This document shows positions 13,509 to 24,195 of a DNA stretch of 64,000 nucleotides, in pieces (position 1 is the stretch's first letter; each line of letters begins with the position of its first letter). Below the pieces are notes generated by a model. The model worked only from the letters and a program-made list of their open reading frames with translations. It was not told where the DNA came from and searched no databases. Position numbers and translations under genes: made by a program. Source of the DNA: Ceratothoa steindachneri (taxonomy: Eukaryota > Arthropoda > Malacostraca > Isopoda > Cymothoidae); the NCBI GenBank assembly GCA_963969495.1, contig OZ018330.1:51109848-51173847 (forward strand), in the 5' to 3' direction.

Positions 13509-15060
13509 GCTGCCATCAGTGAAGCGAATAACCAGGATGCGTTTGAAGCAAGCCGCTCGAAAACACCGTTAGTCTCTGAATTAAGGGCCCGACGTAATAG
13601 AGGCTCCGCTCTACGCACTTGTCGTTGTACTTGTACTTTTGGTCTTTGTCAGGGAATCCGCACCGAGGGGGGGGAGGGGGCGGAAGTGCCGATCTTGGCT
13701 TGGTCGCTTACCGAAGCAGCAGACCCATCCGTCCCCGCAGCCCCCGAGTCTTTTTCATATTTTTCTTTCTTTTCTTTTCAGGAGAAGAGGGCGGGGAATG
13801 AACCCACTTCTCACCTCCGACGGCAGAAGCCCCCAGGCCAGATGGACCGGCCTCAGCAAGGCCCTTCTCCGAAATGGAGGTCCTGGCAGTCGCAGGGGCA
13901 CCGGCCGGAGGAGGAGATCCCTCCAATCCTTGTATGTACTGCCCAGGAGACCAGAGCCGTTTGAGGAAGACCTTGCATTGGGGCGGATTCGGGTTCGGTT
14001 GCCTCAAGGACCATGTCTATCTTCGGGGGGGGGCTCCATTTCCCCCCCCCCGGACATCACAGGTCCCTTTCGAAGTGGTGTCACGAGTCGAGTATGGGGA
14101 GGCACATGTCTTGACCCCCACTAAGGTTAGTATCCGAGCCAGCAGGTCTATCGAGGGAAGCGGCCGATGGGCCCTGTCTTCCCTCTCCCCCCTAAGAGCG
14201 TTTGCCCTACCGAGCCGCTTAAATGGGGGAGCGGTCGGCTATTGGCTGCCTGCTAGTTTCCTTGGCAGTCTCATTGGAAAGTAAAGCGGGGACTGCCGCT
14301 GGAAAGAGGGAGGCACCCGAGGGCACGTCCAGACAAGGGGGTGAGGGGTCAGCTACACCCATATGCAAAGGAGATGAGTAAGCCTCCTCTCTGGTTAAAG
14401 AGATTTGGAGGGTCCCCTGCAAGAGCACAGGGGGGGGGGAGGGTGCACCTCCATTTTTTTCAGTGGAGCTGCCTGAAGGCGGCTCCGTCGATCGTGAAGG
14501 GGAAGGAGAAAGAGGGTTTTTTTTCTTAGATTTTCATCATCGGGCATGGGGACCCTAGTCTTTCTGAGGGAAGAAAAGGCTAATCACATCTCGTAGTGAC
14601 CCGCTCTGCGAGGGGTGCGTATGGCGGTGGCAGAGCCAGGTGCCGCCATTTTAGGCCACCCTTCCCGCCTGGTGACCTGGCAGCCCTTCGGCATAGGGGC
14701 TCCACCTCGTGCACGGCGTAAAAGCATAGTGTGAAGTGAGAAGTAAAGGGGATGTGAGGAAGGTATGGGTGGGGATGAAGCAGGTTGTTAAAAACCCACC
14801 ATCCCAAACCGAAGCTCAGGGGTTAGGGAACATTATCCCCTTCCCCCCTCAGCCCCAATCCGGGATAGTTGGCTGACCAGAGTAGTGGGAGAGGTTGTAG
14901 GGGATGTGGGGAAGTAGGGGAGAAACAGCTGTCTGAAAGAAGAGGCTAAGCTGGGGCCGGACGGGGCGCTGAGTCCCTTTAGCACGGCTGCCAGGAAGGA
15001 AAATCGCCGCGCCCCTTACGGGGTTCTGAATTACAATATGATAAGGACATTTCATATTAA
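13509..15060 (-). mobile_element. Probable 5' region of the LINE carrying the 12.7-13.5 kb ORF1
   Basis: GC-rich sequence directly upstream of the ORF1 remnant, with several poly-G/poly-C runs. The block 14190-14500 is similar to 20920-21240 at DNA level, and the similarity holds in one minus-strand frame (FPAAVPALLS against FPAAVPPLLS), which suggests a proline-rich N-terminal coding part of ORF1. The change to AT-rich DNA near 15060 probably marks the element edge. Exact ends are unknown. Confidence 0.5.
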
Positions 15061-15330
15061 TCAATTTTAAAAGAAAATATGATTAATTTAAATAGCATTC
15101 AGGGGTGAGGTTTATATGTCTGAAGTCAAGGAAAAACGACGCCTAACGACATTTAGCAATCACCTTTGGAATTCGAGTCTGATGTAATGCTTTCGAATTA
15201 GGAATATTAAGAGTTTGGTAATACTTCAGTTTAGGGGCACTGTTTCTGGGCTACAAATTGGTCCTTATGACGTCAGACGTCAAAAGGAAAACCTCCTTAA
15301 TTCGAAAGTAGCTAAAAATGTTAATTTTGG

Positions 15331-15437
15331 GGAGAAAATAGCCTAAAGTAGGCGACACTATCGTCTTTATTATTTCGATAATAAAGACGATATCAAAATA
15401 AAGACGATAGCACCGCCTAATTTAGGCTATTTCCGCC
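15331..15437. repeat. Long inverted repeat (hairpin) inside the TIR element
   Basis: Arms 15331-15371 and 15397-15437 are inverted copies with few mismatches (core ACTATCGTCTTTATT against AATAAAGACGATAG). A smaller perfect hairpin sits between them (CGTCTTTATTAT / ATAATAAAGACG). The loop is about 25 bases. It may be a tiny MITE or a fold-back. Confidence 0.85.
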
Positions 15438-15943
15438 AAAAACAAACAAACAAATAGTTACTTTGGAAATAGATTTCAGCCGAAATCTATCGAGACCAAG
15501 TTGCTCATATGTTTCGTTCAGACGCGCAGAAACGATTTGTTAAAAAAACAAAAACGTAAACATTATTCTATAAACAATTACGATTATACACTGGGGGGGC
15601 TGCTCACCCCCCCCCCCAATTGATTGAAATCTCAAGGTCATCCCTTCACGAGCCGTAACTCGAAATTAGTCAAAAAACGGTGAAACATATTGGAACATGG
15701 ATGAAATATTATGCGGCCAGGACCGGGGAACAGCGGAGGCGAGTGCGTGACGCAGATCTTCAGGTTTACCCTATCTTCACCTTTCACTATTATAAATGAG
15801 CCACGCTTCTTTTAAATGAGACCACGATCTATAGAAAAGTCTATTAAATTGACCGAGGAATTAACACAAGTGGTATTGAAGTCGAACAAACCGTATTCAC
15901 AGGAATCGCGCTCTTTTAACTGTTCGGTTTCAGGATTGCCGCT

Positions 15944-16040
15944 GTTTGAAATAAGGTTGAATTAAGGTTGCCAATGTTTGAAATAAGGTTGAATTAAGGT
16001 TGCCAATGTTTGAAATAAGGTTGAATTAAGGGTTGCCAGT
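15944..16040. repeat. 32-bp tandem repeat, three units
   Basis: Units begin GTTTGAAATAAGGTTGAATT at 15944, 15976 and 16008 and are almost identical. They lie inside the TIR element. Confidence 0.93.
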
Positions 16041-16440
16041 GTGTGAAATTAATGGTTTAGTTTCCCAAAAATAGTTAAACGAAACATACAAAGTTTAATA
16101 CATTAGTAATTATAAAAAAAAATCAATGCATTACTAAATATTATTAAGTAGAAGTGCAGGCATTTACTAAATAATAAAGAAAGGAAAAAACAAAATAACA
16201 AAACCAATACAACGCCGTGATTGGCTCCCTTTGAAGCTACCGTTTGTACCATGTGATGTCATAAGGCCTAGATTGTAGCCCAGAAACAGCGCCCCCTATC
16301 ATGCGAAGACCCCATTTCGAAATTACTTTAAAAATGATATATAACGATATGATGCGATTACAATAGCCTAACACCCCTCCCCCCTGCCTTTTTTTTTAAT
16401 TTGCCCAAGGAAAATATTCGTCTACATTAAAAAACAATGG

Positions 16441-16443
<3 letters not shown>

Positions 16444-16499
<56 letters not shown>
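16444..16499. repeat. (AT)n microsatellite
   Basis: About 28 uninterrupted AT units between the two TIR elements. Confidence 0.96.
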
Positions 16500-16501
<2 letters not shown>

Positions 16502-16777
16502 CCAAAAATTCGAGCGTGGGCATACCCTCCCCCCAAAAAAATAATTAACCCGGACAATTATTGCACATTTTTATTACGAACTCTACCAAGATGACAGAGT
16601 AAAGGTGTTGCGTGAAACTGGAATGGAATTAAAGGGGTGTTAATACTATAGCAGTGGGTCATTTAACGTCGAACCACTAGTCTGTGTACTCTAAGAACTT
16701 GCGTCCTGCTTTAAAAGTGCTTTACCATATTAGAACCCTAATTAGGAAACTAGAGATTGACAGTGAGAAATATCGAG

Positions 16778-17341
16778 GTTAACACTTCAGTTTCGGGGCG
16801 CACGCAGTGATATCTCCCCCACGATCAGTCCCCTTGAATTTACAGTTCCCCCCTCCCCAACAGCTTTTTAATTGCAGAAAAACCTAAGCTAATGACAAAC
16901 AATACTTACTTTTATAGGTTTCTTGATTAGTTTATGTGCCTCTAAATAATCTAAAAGTTTTTCGCGGTCATGCAAAATAAACCCGAATTCGAATAAGGAA
17001 GAAGCACAACTAGAGCACGAAAAAGCCATAACGAAACAGAAAAAAATGCTAAGCGGGTTCTATTTATAGCTACGACGTTGCCAGTAAGAAGCTGTTATCG
17101 TTCGCTGCGAAACAAAAAATAAAAGACATCAAGAAACCTTACCTAACTTAGAAAAAACTATAAACGAGCAGAGGCGCAGATATTTAGTAAATAATACATA
17201 CTAAAAGTTACAAATCCACAAAACAGAAAAAAATATAACGCCGTAATTGGTCACATCTGAAGCTACCGTCTGACGTCATAGGATATATTGTAGCCTACTA
17301 ACAGCGCCATCTACCGTGCGCCCCATATCTGAAGTATTACC
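16778..17341. mobile_element. TIR DNA element, copy 2, with perfect 8-bp target-site duplication
   Basis: A 564-bp element bounded by ATATCGAG on both sides (16770-16777 and 17342-17349). Terminal inverted repeats of about 26 bp: the left starts GTTAACACTTCAG, the right inverted starts GGTAATACTTCAG, and both continue to GGGGCGCAC. Eight-bp duplications are typical of the hAT, P and Merlin superfamilies. The TIR does not begin with the CAG common in hAT, so the superfamily is open. No ORF. Same orientation and shared right half with the element at 15217-16327. Confidence 0.8.
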
Positions 17342-17349
17342 ATATCGAG

Positions 17350-19606
17350 ATCATTAACAAAGACGGGGGTAGCGGGATTTCGTTCTTGAACGATGCAATC
17401 GAGCCAACCAGACCCTCCAACAAATGAGCTAGGTCTCGTATTTTCGCGACCCTGTCTTCCTCTACGAACCTGTCCCTGACGGTGTATGATACGCCGACCA
17501 AACACCACCGGACACACTGGTTTCAAATGCAGTCGTCATATTTCTCTGCGAAGAGGTTTTGGCTGTACAACCCGAACAGCCAAAGAGACTGGAGAGCGCC
17601 TAATCAAAAACGTAAAAATGGCCTTATTGGTTAGTGGTTTCCTCCTTTTTTCAATGAAAATTAGACACTACCACGTTACGACTAGTTCCAAAATTCTTAT
17701 CTAAGCATAACGAGAACAGTTTCCCGTCCACACGAATTCTCTTTTGATTTCTCAACGCCATCAGTTTTTCCCAAAGTTCAAATGTTCCCATTCTAGGGGC
17801 TATTAAGCGGGTATCTTCATTCGTAAAAGCTATAATTAAAGGAAAACCAAAAAACTAAAATCAAACAAAGGGGAAGGGCGAAAACAACCGAAGGAAATCG
17901 CAATTATGGTCATATACAAAGAGGAACTTTCGAAGCAGGAGAGGGTATGATTTTGGGAACATTAATTTGGCCTACAAGGCAAGTTAGGCCTCGTTGCCAT
18001 TTTAACCCGAAGCAAGAAACAAAACTAAGGATGGTCACCATCAGGAGCATGGATGGCATCACCTTGCGATGTGCGAAACAAACGACACCGGAAGAGTTTT
18101 AAGAACAAAGGTGACATTTTAAAGAGAAAAGGAACGAAGGGATCTCGGCTAAAAGGTGGTGAATTTAGGGGAAACGAGACTGCTACACCAGCAAAAATGT
18201 CGTAAAGACAACCAGCACTGTATATAACCTATATCCCCAATTTGCTAATTGCCTATCGAGTTTAACTACTTACTCCCGAACCACTAATTTCATATCAAGG
18301 GGGAAAAATAATGCTAATTTCGGAAAAACTGGCAACTCTTATGAATTTGTCTCTCAATGGGAATGCTTTTTTTTTCAAGCCAACCTAAATTTTGTCTGAA
18401 GTTCCTATTAATTTGGTTGATTTAACCAATTGTTCCAGCGAACAATAGGTTCAGAGGAGAGATCGAGTTACAAGTTGGCCTATTAAAATTACCCCACCTC
18501 CGCCTTTCAAGATTTATTAGTTCAGACTAATGGAAAGAGGAAAACTAATTTTAAACCATGAAACAACTGTAAGCAATGTTTACATTTCCTTGACACGAAT
18601 TTCAGCCGGTGAATATTTGGCTAACAAGAAAGTATTTACGTCGTTCTTTTCTATTGTTAAATAGACTCGTAAAGCTTCAAGGAAACTAATAATTCACCTC
18701 ATTTAGCGACGCTACAGTTGACAATGTAAGGCAGAGCAAAGAATAGGGGAATATATCAATCAGGCAAGATCATATACATATTTGACAATTTCGTGAAAAT
18801 CTGAAGGAAATTTATGAAAGTCCGAGGGACAAGAATATAATCTCGTCAAATTTCATGACATCTGAGAGATAAAAGATGCAAAAATAACGAAAACACTCAA
18901 CTGGTTTCAATTGGAGCTGGTGCGTTTAACCAAAGATTGAATCACATACACACAACAGACCACCAAAGTTGTCGACAAACCACGTCACCCAACAGCCAAA
19001 GTCGGACTGAAGCCTCAGAGACCATGGGTTTATTGGGTGGATGAGTTGGATCATGTCCACAATTTAGTTGAAGCAGCGAGGGGAAAAACTGATTATTCCC
19101 TTCACTCGTGTTTTTTTGTATGTGCCTTTTTTCTTAACGTGACATTTCTCCACAAATATGTCCACGAGTCAACCTTGAGAAAGAGCGAGAGAGAATTTAT
19201 CTGGGTTAAAAGGGCCAGAGGAACGAGATCTATTGACCCACTGCCTTTAAGTTAAACGTTTCTCGTCAAACGGTTGGGCTCATCAAATTGAGCCTCGCCT
19301 CGAAACTTCAACGTAAATGAAATGCAAAACTTACTATTTTCGTGAGCGCGTTGAGACATGGGCAGAGTTGGGGGTGTGGGAATAAAGATCAAGCTTTAAA
19401 TTTTACAAAAAGGTGTGCCACAATGATCCGTGTGAAGGGGGCAAATAAGGGCAAAGAAACTTCGTAAAAATATTATATAAGAGGATAAAAATAGAATCTA
19501 ATTGGTACATTCGGTCGGAGAATGATTGGGGTGTAATCTTAAGTAGGTCACATCAAACACATCCAAGTAAGACCTAAAACATCTGAGAAAATCTAATTAT
19601 CGTGCC

Positions 19607-19608
<2 letters not shown>
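17350..19608. other. No gene seen
   Basis: AT-rich spacer. A minus-strand frame open for about 60 codons at 17345-17530 (with DRFVEEDRVAKIRDLAHLLE) looks protein-like but lacks a start, splice context or a family I recognise. Confidence 0.4.

Positions 19609-19688
<80 letters not shown>
19609..19688. repeat. (AT)n microsatellite
   Basis: About 40 uninterrupted AT units. Confidence 0.97.
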
Positions 19689-19690
<2 letters not shown>

Positions 19691-20540
19691 ATTCATTAAG
19701 GAGAGTGGGCACATTGTTTTATTTCTTCCATACTTACTTGGCCAAGACTCAAAAGACATCACGCGACACCAATCAATAGAAAAAAAACCCCACATAATAT
19801 GGCCAAGAAATAAATTAATTTTATATGGGTTCTATAACTAAACTTAGAGAACGCGCAGCTCACCTGAACCCGGCTCCGTTACATGACGAAAGCAGAACCC
19901 CTTATGGTGAAGGAAGATGGCATCACGGGCAAAAAAAATGAAATTATACCCAATCAATGAGAGAGATGTAAACTAGGGCTCGGTTTTCAGTGGCGAAAGT
20001 CAAAGAATCTCACAAAAATGACCACTGACGTACAGCAGCACCACCAGCTCTTGAAAGGGAGGAAATGAAACACGAGCCATTACTTGCTGATGAGGCGAAG
20101 CAGAAAACGAGGCACAGCAAAAGGTCCCCGAAATAGTTCCCACAACAACCACCACGACATTGAAAGATTCAGAAAATACAACTAAGATTGACGAGTGGCA
20201 TGAACTACAAAATCCGCTAAATAACGTTCCAAGGTGACTAAGATGTGCGATGTTTCCAAGGTAAAACTAAAGAAACTCGCACACCTAGTATTTGTAACAG
20301 TGTATCATCATTCGAATCACATTTAGACTTAAGTCCTCCGTGGACACTGATCCGGTTCCAGGGCGAGAAGAACTTTAGTCCAAGAACACCAAATACAAAG
20401 AAGTTCGTTAAGAAACTGAAGTTTGGCGAAATTTAAATGTATGGAAAGAGACACTTGCCAGAGCTAGGTACGGGGAGGTCTTAGTTACGGGATAATTTTA
20501 AGGGCAGCACATGGGAAAAGGTGGTTTTAGCCCATTCTTT

Positions 20541-20800
20541 TTTGTAGCGTCTAAAAGCACATCCTATCTCTTTGTACACTCTACAGCCACATCCAATCTC
20601 TTTGTAGGATCTACAGCAAAACCTAACCTAAACTACCGATCAGTTTAGACAGTACACAAAGGTCTGGATGTGATTGTAGGTCGTACCAAAAAAAAAGAGT
20701 GGATGTGGTTGTAGTGCGAACAAAAGAAGTAAACGTGGTTGTAAAACGAACAAAATGATTTAATGTGTTTGTAAAACGAACAAAAGTAGCGAACGTGGTT
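20541..20800. repeat. Inverted arrays of a ~30-bp minisatellite (fold-back-like)
   Basis: Left array, about 20541-20620: roughly three units containing AGCCACATCCAATCTCTTTG. Right array, about 20650-20800: about five units in inverted orientation containing GGATGTGGTTGTA then GCGAACAAAA. A 30-base spacer with CCTAACCTAA separates them. Similar fold-back elements have long inverted arrays of short repeats. No ORF. Confidence 0.75.
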
Positions 20801-20919
20801 GTATCGTATCAGGTCATTCCTTAAGTAACGTGACTTCAAAATTGCGAGGTTAAGGTTAAAACTGAAATCCTACCATTAAACCGTTCACCGTCATCTGCAA
20901 CATCATCGAATGCAGTCTA

Positions 20920-21240
20920 AACTGCATTTCCTTGCCCCACTAAGTGGGTTGGCCCTATCGAGTCGCTTCCACGGGGAGCGCTCATTTTGGGTCGCCTGTC
21001 TGCTCTCTGTGCGGTCCCCTGTGAAAGTAAAGGAGGGACTGCCGCTGGAAAGAAGATGGAGTCGCCCAAGAGCGCCTCTAGAGAAGCGGATGAGGGGAGT
21101 CCACCGCACCCGTAGGCCTAGGAGAAGAATAAGCCTCATCTCCGGTAGAAGAGGGTTGGAGGGGACCCTGAGAAAGTACAGGGGGGGACCTACTTTTCTG
21201 ATATGGAGCTGCCCCGACGATGGCAAAGGGAGTAAAAGGT
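20920..21240 (-). mobile_element. LINE ORF1 5' fragment, homologous to 14190-14500
   Basis: A GC-rich block matching 14190-14500 in order and in one translated minus-strand frame (FPAAVPPLLS). It carries no zinc knuckles here, so only the N-terminal or 5' portion is present. Separated by about 230 bp of unassigned sequence from Jockey-like copy A, which is on the opposite strand and from a different family. Confidence 0.55.
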
Positions 21241-21483
21241 TTTTCTTTTTGAGTTAGCCACGGCCATTAAGCAATATTTCGGCACCCCTGCCTGTGACGG
21301 CCAACATTGACCTCAACAAGGGAACGGGGTCAAACTTCAGAAAACCTACGCCGTATTTTTAGTTTTATAAAAGTACTAATGGTCTTTTTAGGAATTCCAA
21401 TCGTCATATATGGTTTCGGTTGGGTGCAGAAAGTACATATTCTTAAGATACTATACCTTGATGGGGTTAAAATTGACATGAAA

Positions 21484-22969
21484 ATGCGAAATTCGACCAG
21501 GAATTCGAATGCCAACTGATTGAAGATCTGAATCAGAATGTGCATCGCACGCTCCCACATCCCTATGCCGACGAAGGGAGGAATTTGGCAGACCATGGCC
21601 GACCAACTACACCTGAAGAGGTCATGGCAGTCATAAAAACCTTCAAACAGACGGGCATCACCAGAAATAACTTGGTGCATGCCCCCCGGCAGATCATTCA
21701 GGGAATCGCGAACATCTACAATGCTTCCCTACGGGCTACTTCCCAGACGGTTTAAAGATTGCTAAAATCATCTTTATACCCAAAGGGAGGAAGCCTGATC
21801 AACTGGTGGACTACAGGCCAATATCCCTCCTGGAGATTATAGGCAAAGTTTACGAAAAGCTTCTGGCTAACAGGTTGCAATATCAACTGACCGAGCTAGA
21901 AACCCACAGCCCTCAGCAACACGGGTTCCGCAAGAGAAGGGGGACGGACACAGCCCTTGCCCTTCGCACCAAAAAGCTTGCCCGGTGTAAAGCTGAGAGG
22001 AAATACGTAGACGTGGTGATGCGAGATGTGCAAAAGGCCTTCGATAAGGTTTGGCTAAGAGGCTTACAACACAAGATCTTAGGCCTCCAGCTGAACCCAA
22101 TCCTGGAAAGGGTCCTCTGCGATTACATCATGCGCAGAAAAGCCCGAATTTCAATCGAGGGCTACAGAGGACCCGAGTTTGAGCTTGAGGCGAGTGTTCC
22201 ACAAGGTGGCTGTCTGAGTCGGCTGCTGTACCTTCTGTACACGCTGGACTTACCTGATCCGGTAGGGGAGGAAGTAATGTACCTGCAGTTTGCAGATGAC
22301 ATCACGCAAATCGTCCCCAGCTACTACAAGCATGCCGGATATCAAGCAAGGCAGACAGCCATCGAAATCGACAACATCAATCGATATGAAGGAAAGTGGA
22401 AAATCAAGACCAACCGCCGAAGACGTGTGGATGTCACAGTAAATGGCGATGTTTACCCATATGGTAACAAAGGAAAAGTCCTAGGTCTACAATTTACCTC
22501 CAAAGGGTACAAAGTTCACATTAGTGACAGAATCTCCCTAGCCAAAATACAGCTTGGCAAACTGTATAGGTTTAAAAACCTCAGCTCCAAGAACCTAAAA
22601 AAGCTGTACACTGCTCTGGTACGCTCAACATTAGTGTACCCGGCAGTGGTCATGAAGGCTGCGAGTTCCACCTCTCTCAGACAAATGCAGAGAGTGCAGA
22701 ACAAAGCAGCCCTGCTTATAACTGGAGCGAAAAGGACAGACTATATTCAGTAGACAGTCCTGCACGCAAGAGCAGGACTAACCACTCTGAATATAGAACT
22801 ACAAAGGCTAGGGAGAAAGACCTGGGACAAAATAGAAGAGGAAATACTCCCGAATACGAACCACAAACTCGACATACCGAGAGCAGTCAGGGGTCGTGTC
22901 ACCAGGAAATCCCTATTCCCGAGTGGAAGAAACTGCTCCCGAGAACACCAAGTCGGAATTTATACTTAG
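21484..22969 (+). pseudogene. Jockey-like ORF2 reverse transcriptase, copy A
   Basis: Reverse transcriptase copies element RNA into the genome by target-primed synthesis. Readable motifs in order: HADEG-like linker with ADHGRPTTPEEVMAVIKTF, GITRNNLVHAPRQIIQGI, (frameshift near 21755) YRPISLLEIIGKVYEKLL, QQHGFRKRRGTDTALAL, DVQKAFDKVWLRGL, VPQGGCLSRLLYLLYTLDL, MYLQFADDITQIV (intact catalytic FADD), GKVLGLQF, LVRSTLVYPAVV and MQRVQNKAALLITGA. An in-frame TAG at 22751-22753 interrupts the C-terminus, which continues to a stop at 22967-22969. The longest open part is 21806-22753. One frameshift and one stop are all that separate the remaining part from an open frame, so the copy is fairly young. 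Confidence 0.9.
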
Positions 22970-23290
22970 ACACACGAAGTAAGATCACCAAAGTCCAAAG
23001 AATGAAGAAATTACAACGAAGAGTAAAAGAGGCGTAGTGCCCAATATAAAACCTATTTAAACAATCAAGAATTAAAACCTAAACCCCGGCATAAGATATA
23101 TTACCTAATAAGATAGCAATATAAAATAAGAAGATATATATAGAAAGTAAGAAACTTGAAAGAATTGAAAGCCACGATGGAGGAAAGAACAAATATATTT
23201 ATTTATTTACTATATGTTAGATGAAAAAAACAACAACAAATAATAATAATTTTTAAAAAAATAAATAAATAAAAAAATAAAATAGAATAA

Positions 23291-23298
<8 letters not shown>

Positions 23299-23362
<64 letters not shown>
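23299..23362. repeat. (AT)n microsatellite inside the 3' UTR of copy A
   Basis: About 32 AT units. The equivalent position of copy F (about 61855) has only a short TAAATAAATA tract, so the array expanded after insertion. Confidence 0.95.
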
Positions 23363-23370
<8 letters not shown>

Positions 23371-23916
23371 TAATAAAAAACAAATAAAAGGAAGAATAAT
23401 AAGAGACAAGACAAGAAAAACCTGAGAGGAGCCCTCTACACCAGGGCAAATCTAAAACTCTTTTTATCTTTATATACATACTACACATTTTCCTACTTCT
23501 TACATCAATTTCACTTTCACTTAACACCAAAACCCATTTGACAATCGTTCCTTAATTATGGCGGCTTGTGCATTCAGTTTGTTGAACTTTAATCCTCTAA
23601 AGGCTTATGTTGCCATATGGAACCGCAATTTCATGTCACTTTGACTTTTAATATATATTGATTTAAGGGTTATTATATTTTATATATTTAGTCCAATTCG
23701 GGCATCAAAAGGTTAATACTTTTGTTAATTCCTCGGTCAATTTAATATACTTTTGTATACTTCATGACCTCATTTTAAAAGGGAAGATTTGCAACAGGTG
23801 TGGGAAAGATGCGCGGCTCGATTATAATATTAAAAAGTGGAGATGTGACAGATATGTTTCCGTTCGCATGCAGCGGCGAATCTATATAACTCTGCTAATC
23901 CCAGATTTCCCGAGCA

Positions 23917-24195
23917 CTAAATAGTAAGTTTTGCTAGGCTTTCAAATTGTGTATTACTTGCTTCAGATTTTGCTCTTTCCACTTCGATGTTAACAGCTGA
24001 TGGAGGATGCGTCTGCTCATTGATTGCGCGTATGACTTCGTATTCAAAAGTATGAATTCTAGCCTTGCTGTTACTTTCATGGCATCGCCAAAACTTTACA
24101 TCCGTCTCGGTTTTACTAACTTTATCAAACCGATAGATGTATCCGTCATGAAAATTTTTTTCTTTTCCTCTTTTACTGCTTACAAAACGAGCCAT
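23917..24195 (-). CDS. FLYWCH-type zinc-finger ORF, short, possibly transposon-derived
   Basis: A 92-residue minus-strand frame starting at an ATG (24195). It reads FVSSKRGKEKNFHDGYIYRF, then KFWRCHESNSKARIHT and INEQTHPPSAVNIEVERAKSE. This is the FLYWCH pattern (F..S.RG, GY.Y, WRC, ARIHT, H.HPP): a zinc-binding DNA-recognition module common in arthropods and often fused to MULE transposases. The usual Cys before KARIHT is Ser here, so metal binding may be lost. No transposase was seen next to it, and no splice sites decide whether it is an exon of a host gene. Start choice: the ATG directly precedes the domain, as in many FLYWCH proteins. Confidence 0.65.
   Translation of the reverse strand: MARFVSSKRGKEKNFHDGYIYRFDKVSKTETDVKFWRCHESNSKARIHTFEYEVIRAINEQTHPPSAVNIEVERAKSEASNTQFESLAKLTI

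Larger units (their letters stand above)
15217..16327. mobile_element. TIR DNA element, copy 1 of a two-copy family
   Basis: The ends are inverted and imperfect (GGTAATACTTCAG on the left; the right end inverted reads AGTAATTTCGAA). Just inside, a much better inverted match of about 38 bp pairs 15238-15280 with 16252-16296 (both contain CTGTTTCTGGGCTACAA). The right subterminal part matches that of the element at 16778-17341 (shared GAAGCTACCGT and AACAGCGCC, same order). No ORF, so it is non-autonomous. No target duplication was found for this copy. It contains a hairpin (15331-15437), a 32-bp tandem repeat (15944-16040), and poly-G/poly-C runs at about 15592-15618. No known superfamily is recognised. 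Confidence 0.6.
21475..23530 (+). mobile_element. Jockey-like non-LTR retrotransposon, copy A (5'-truncated)
   Basis: Contains the 3' half of ORF2 (21475-22969), then a 3' UTR matching that of copy F in several blocks: AAACCTAAACCCCGGCA (about 23075), the conserved block near 23151-23193, and GAGGAGCCCTCTACACCAGG (about 23426-23445), ending near 23530. An (AT)n array at 23299-23362 interrupts the UTR. Truncated upstream of the RT domain: ORF1 and endonuclease are missing. Confidence 0.85.

Noticed and set aside
12574..14529. Several plus-strand open frames in the GC-rich block
   Set aside because: They are antisense to the recognisable ORF1 and merely reflect GC-rich sequence with few stops.
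17345..17530. Minus-strand frame with DRFVEEDRVAKIRDLAHLLE, a possible host exon
   Set aside because: No start, no splice sites in phase, no family recognised, and it runs into the target duplication of a TIR element.
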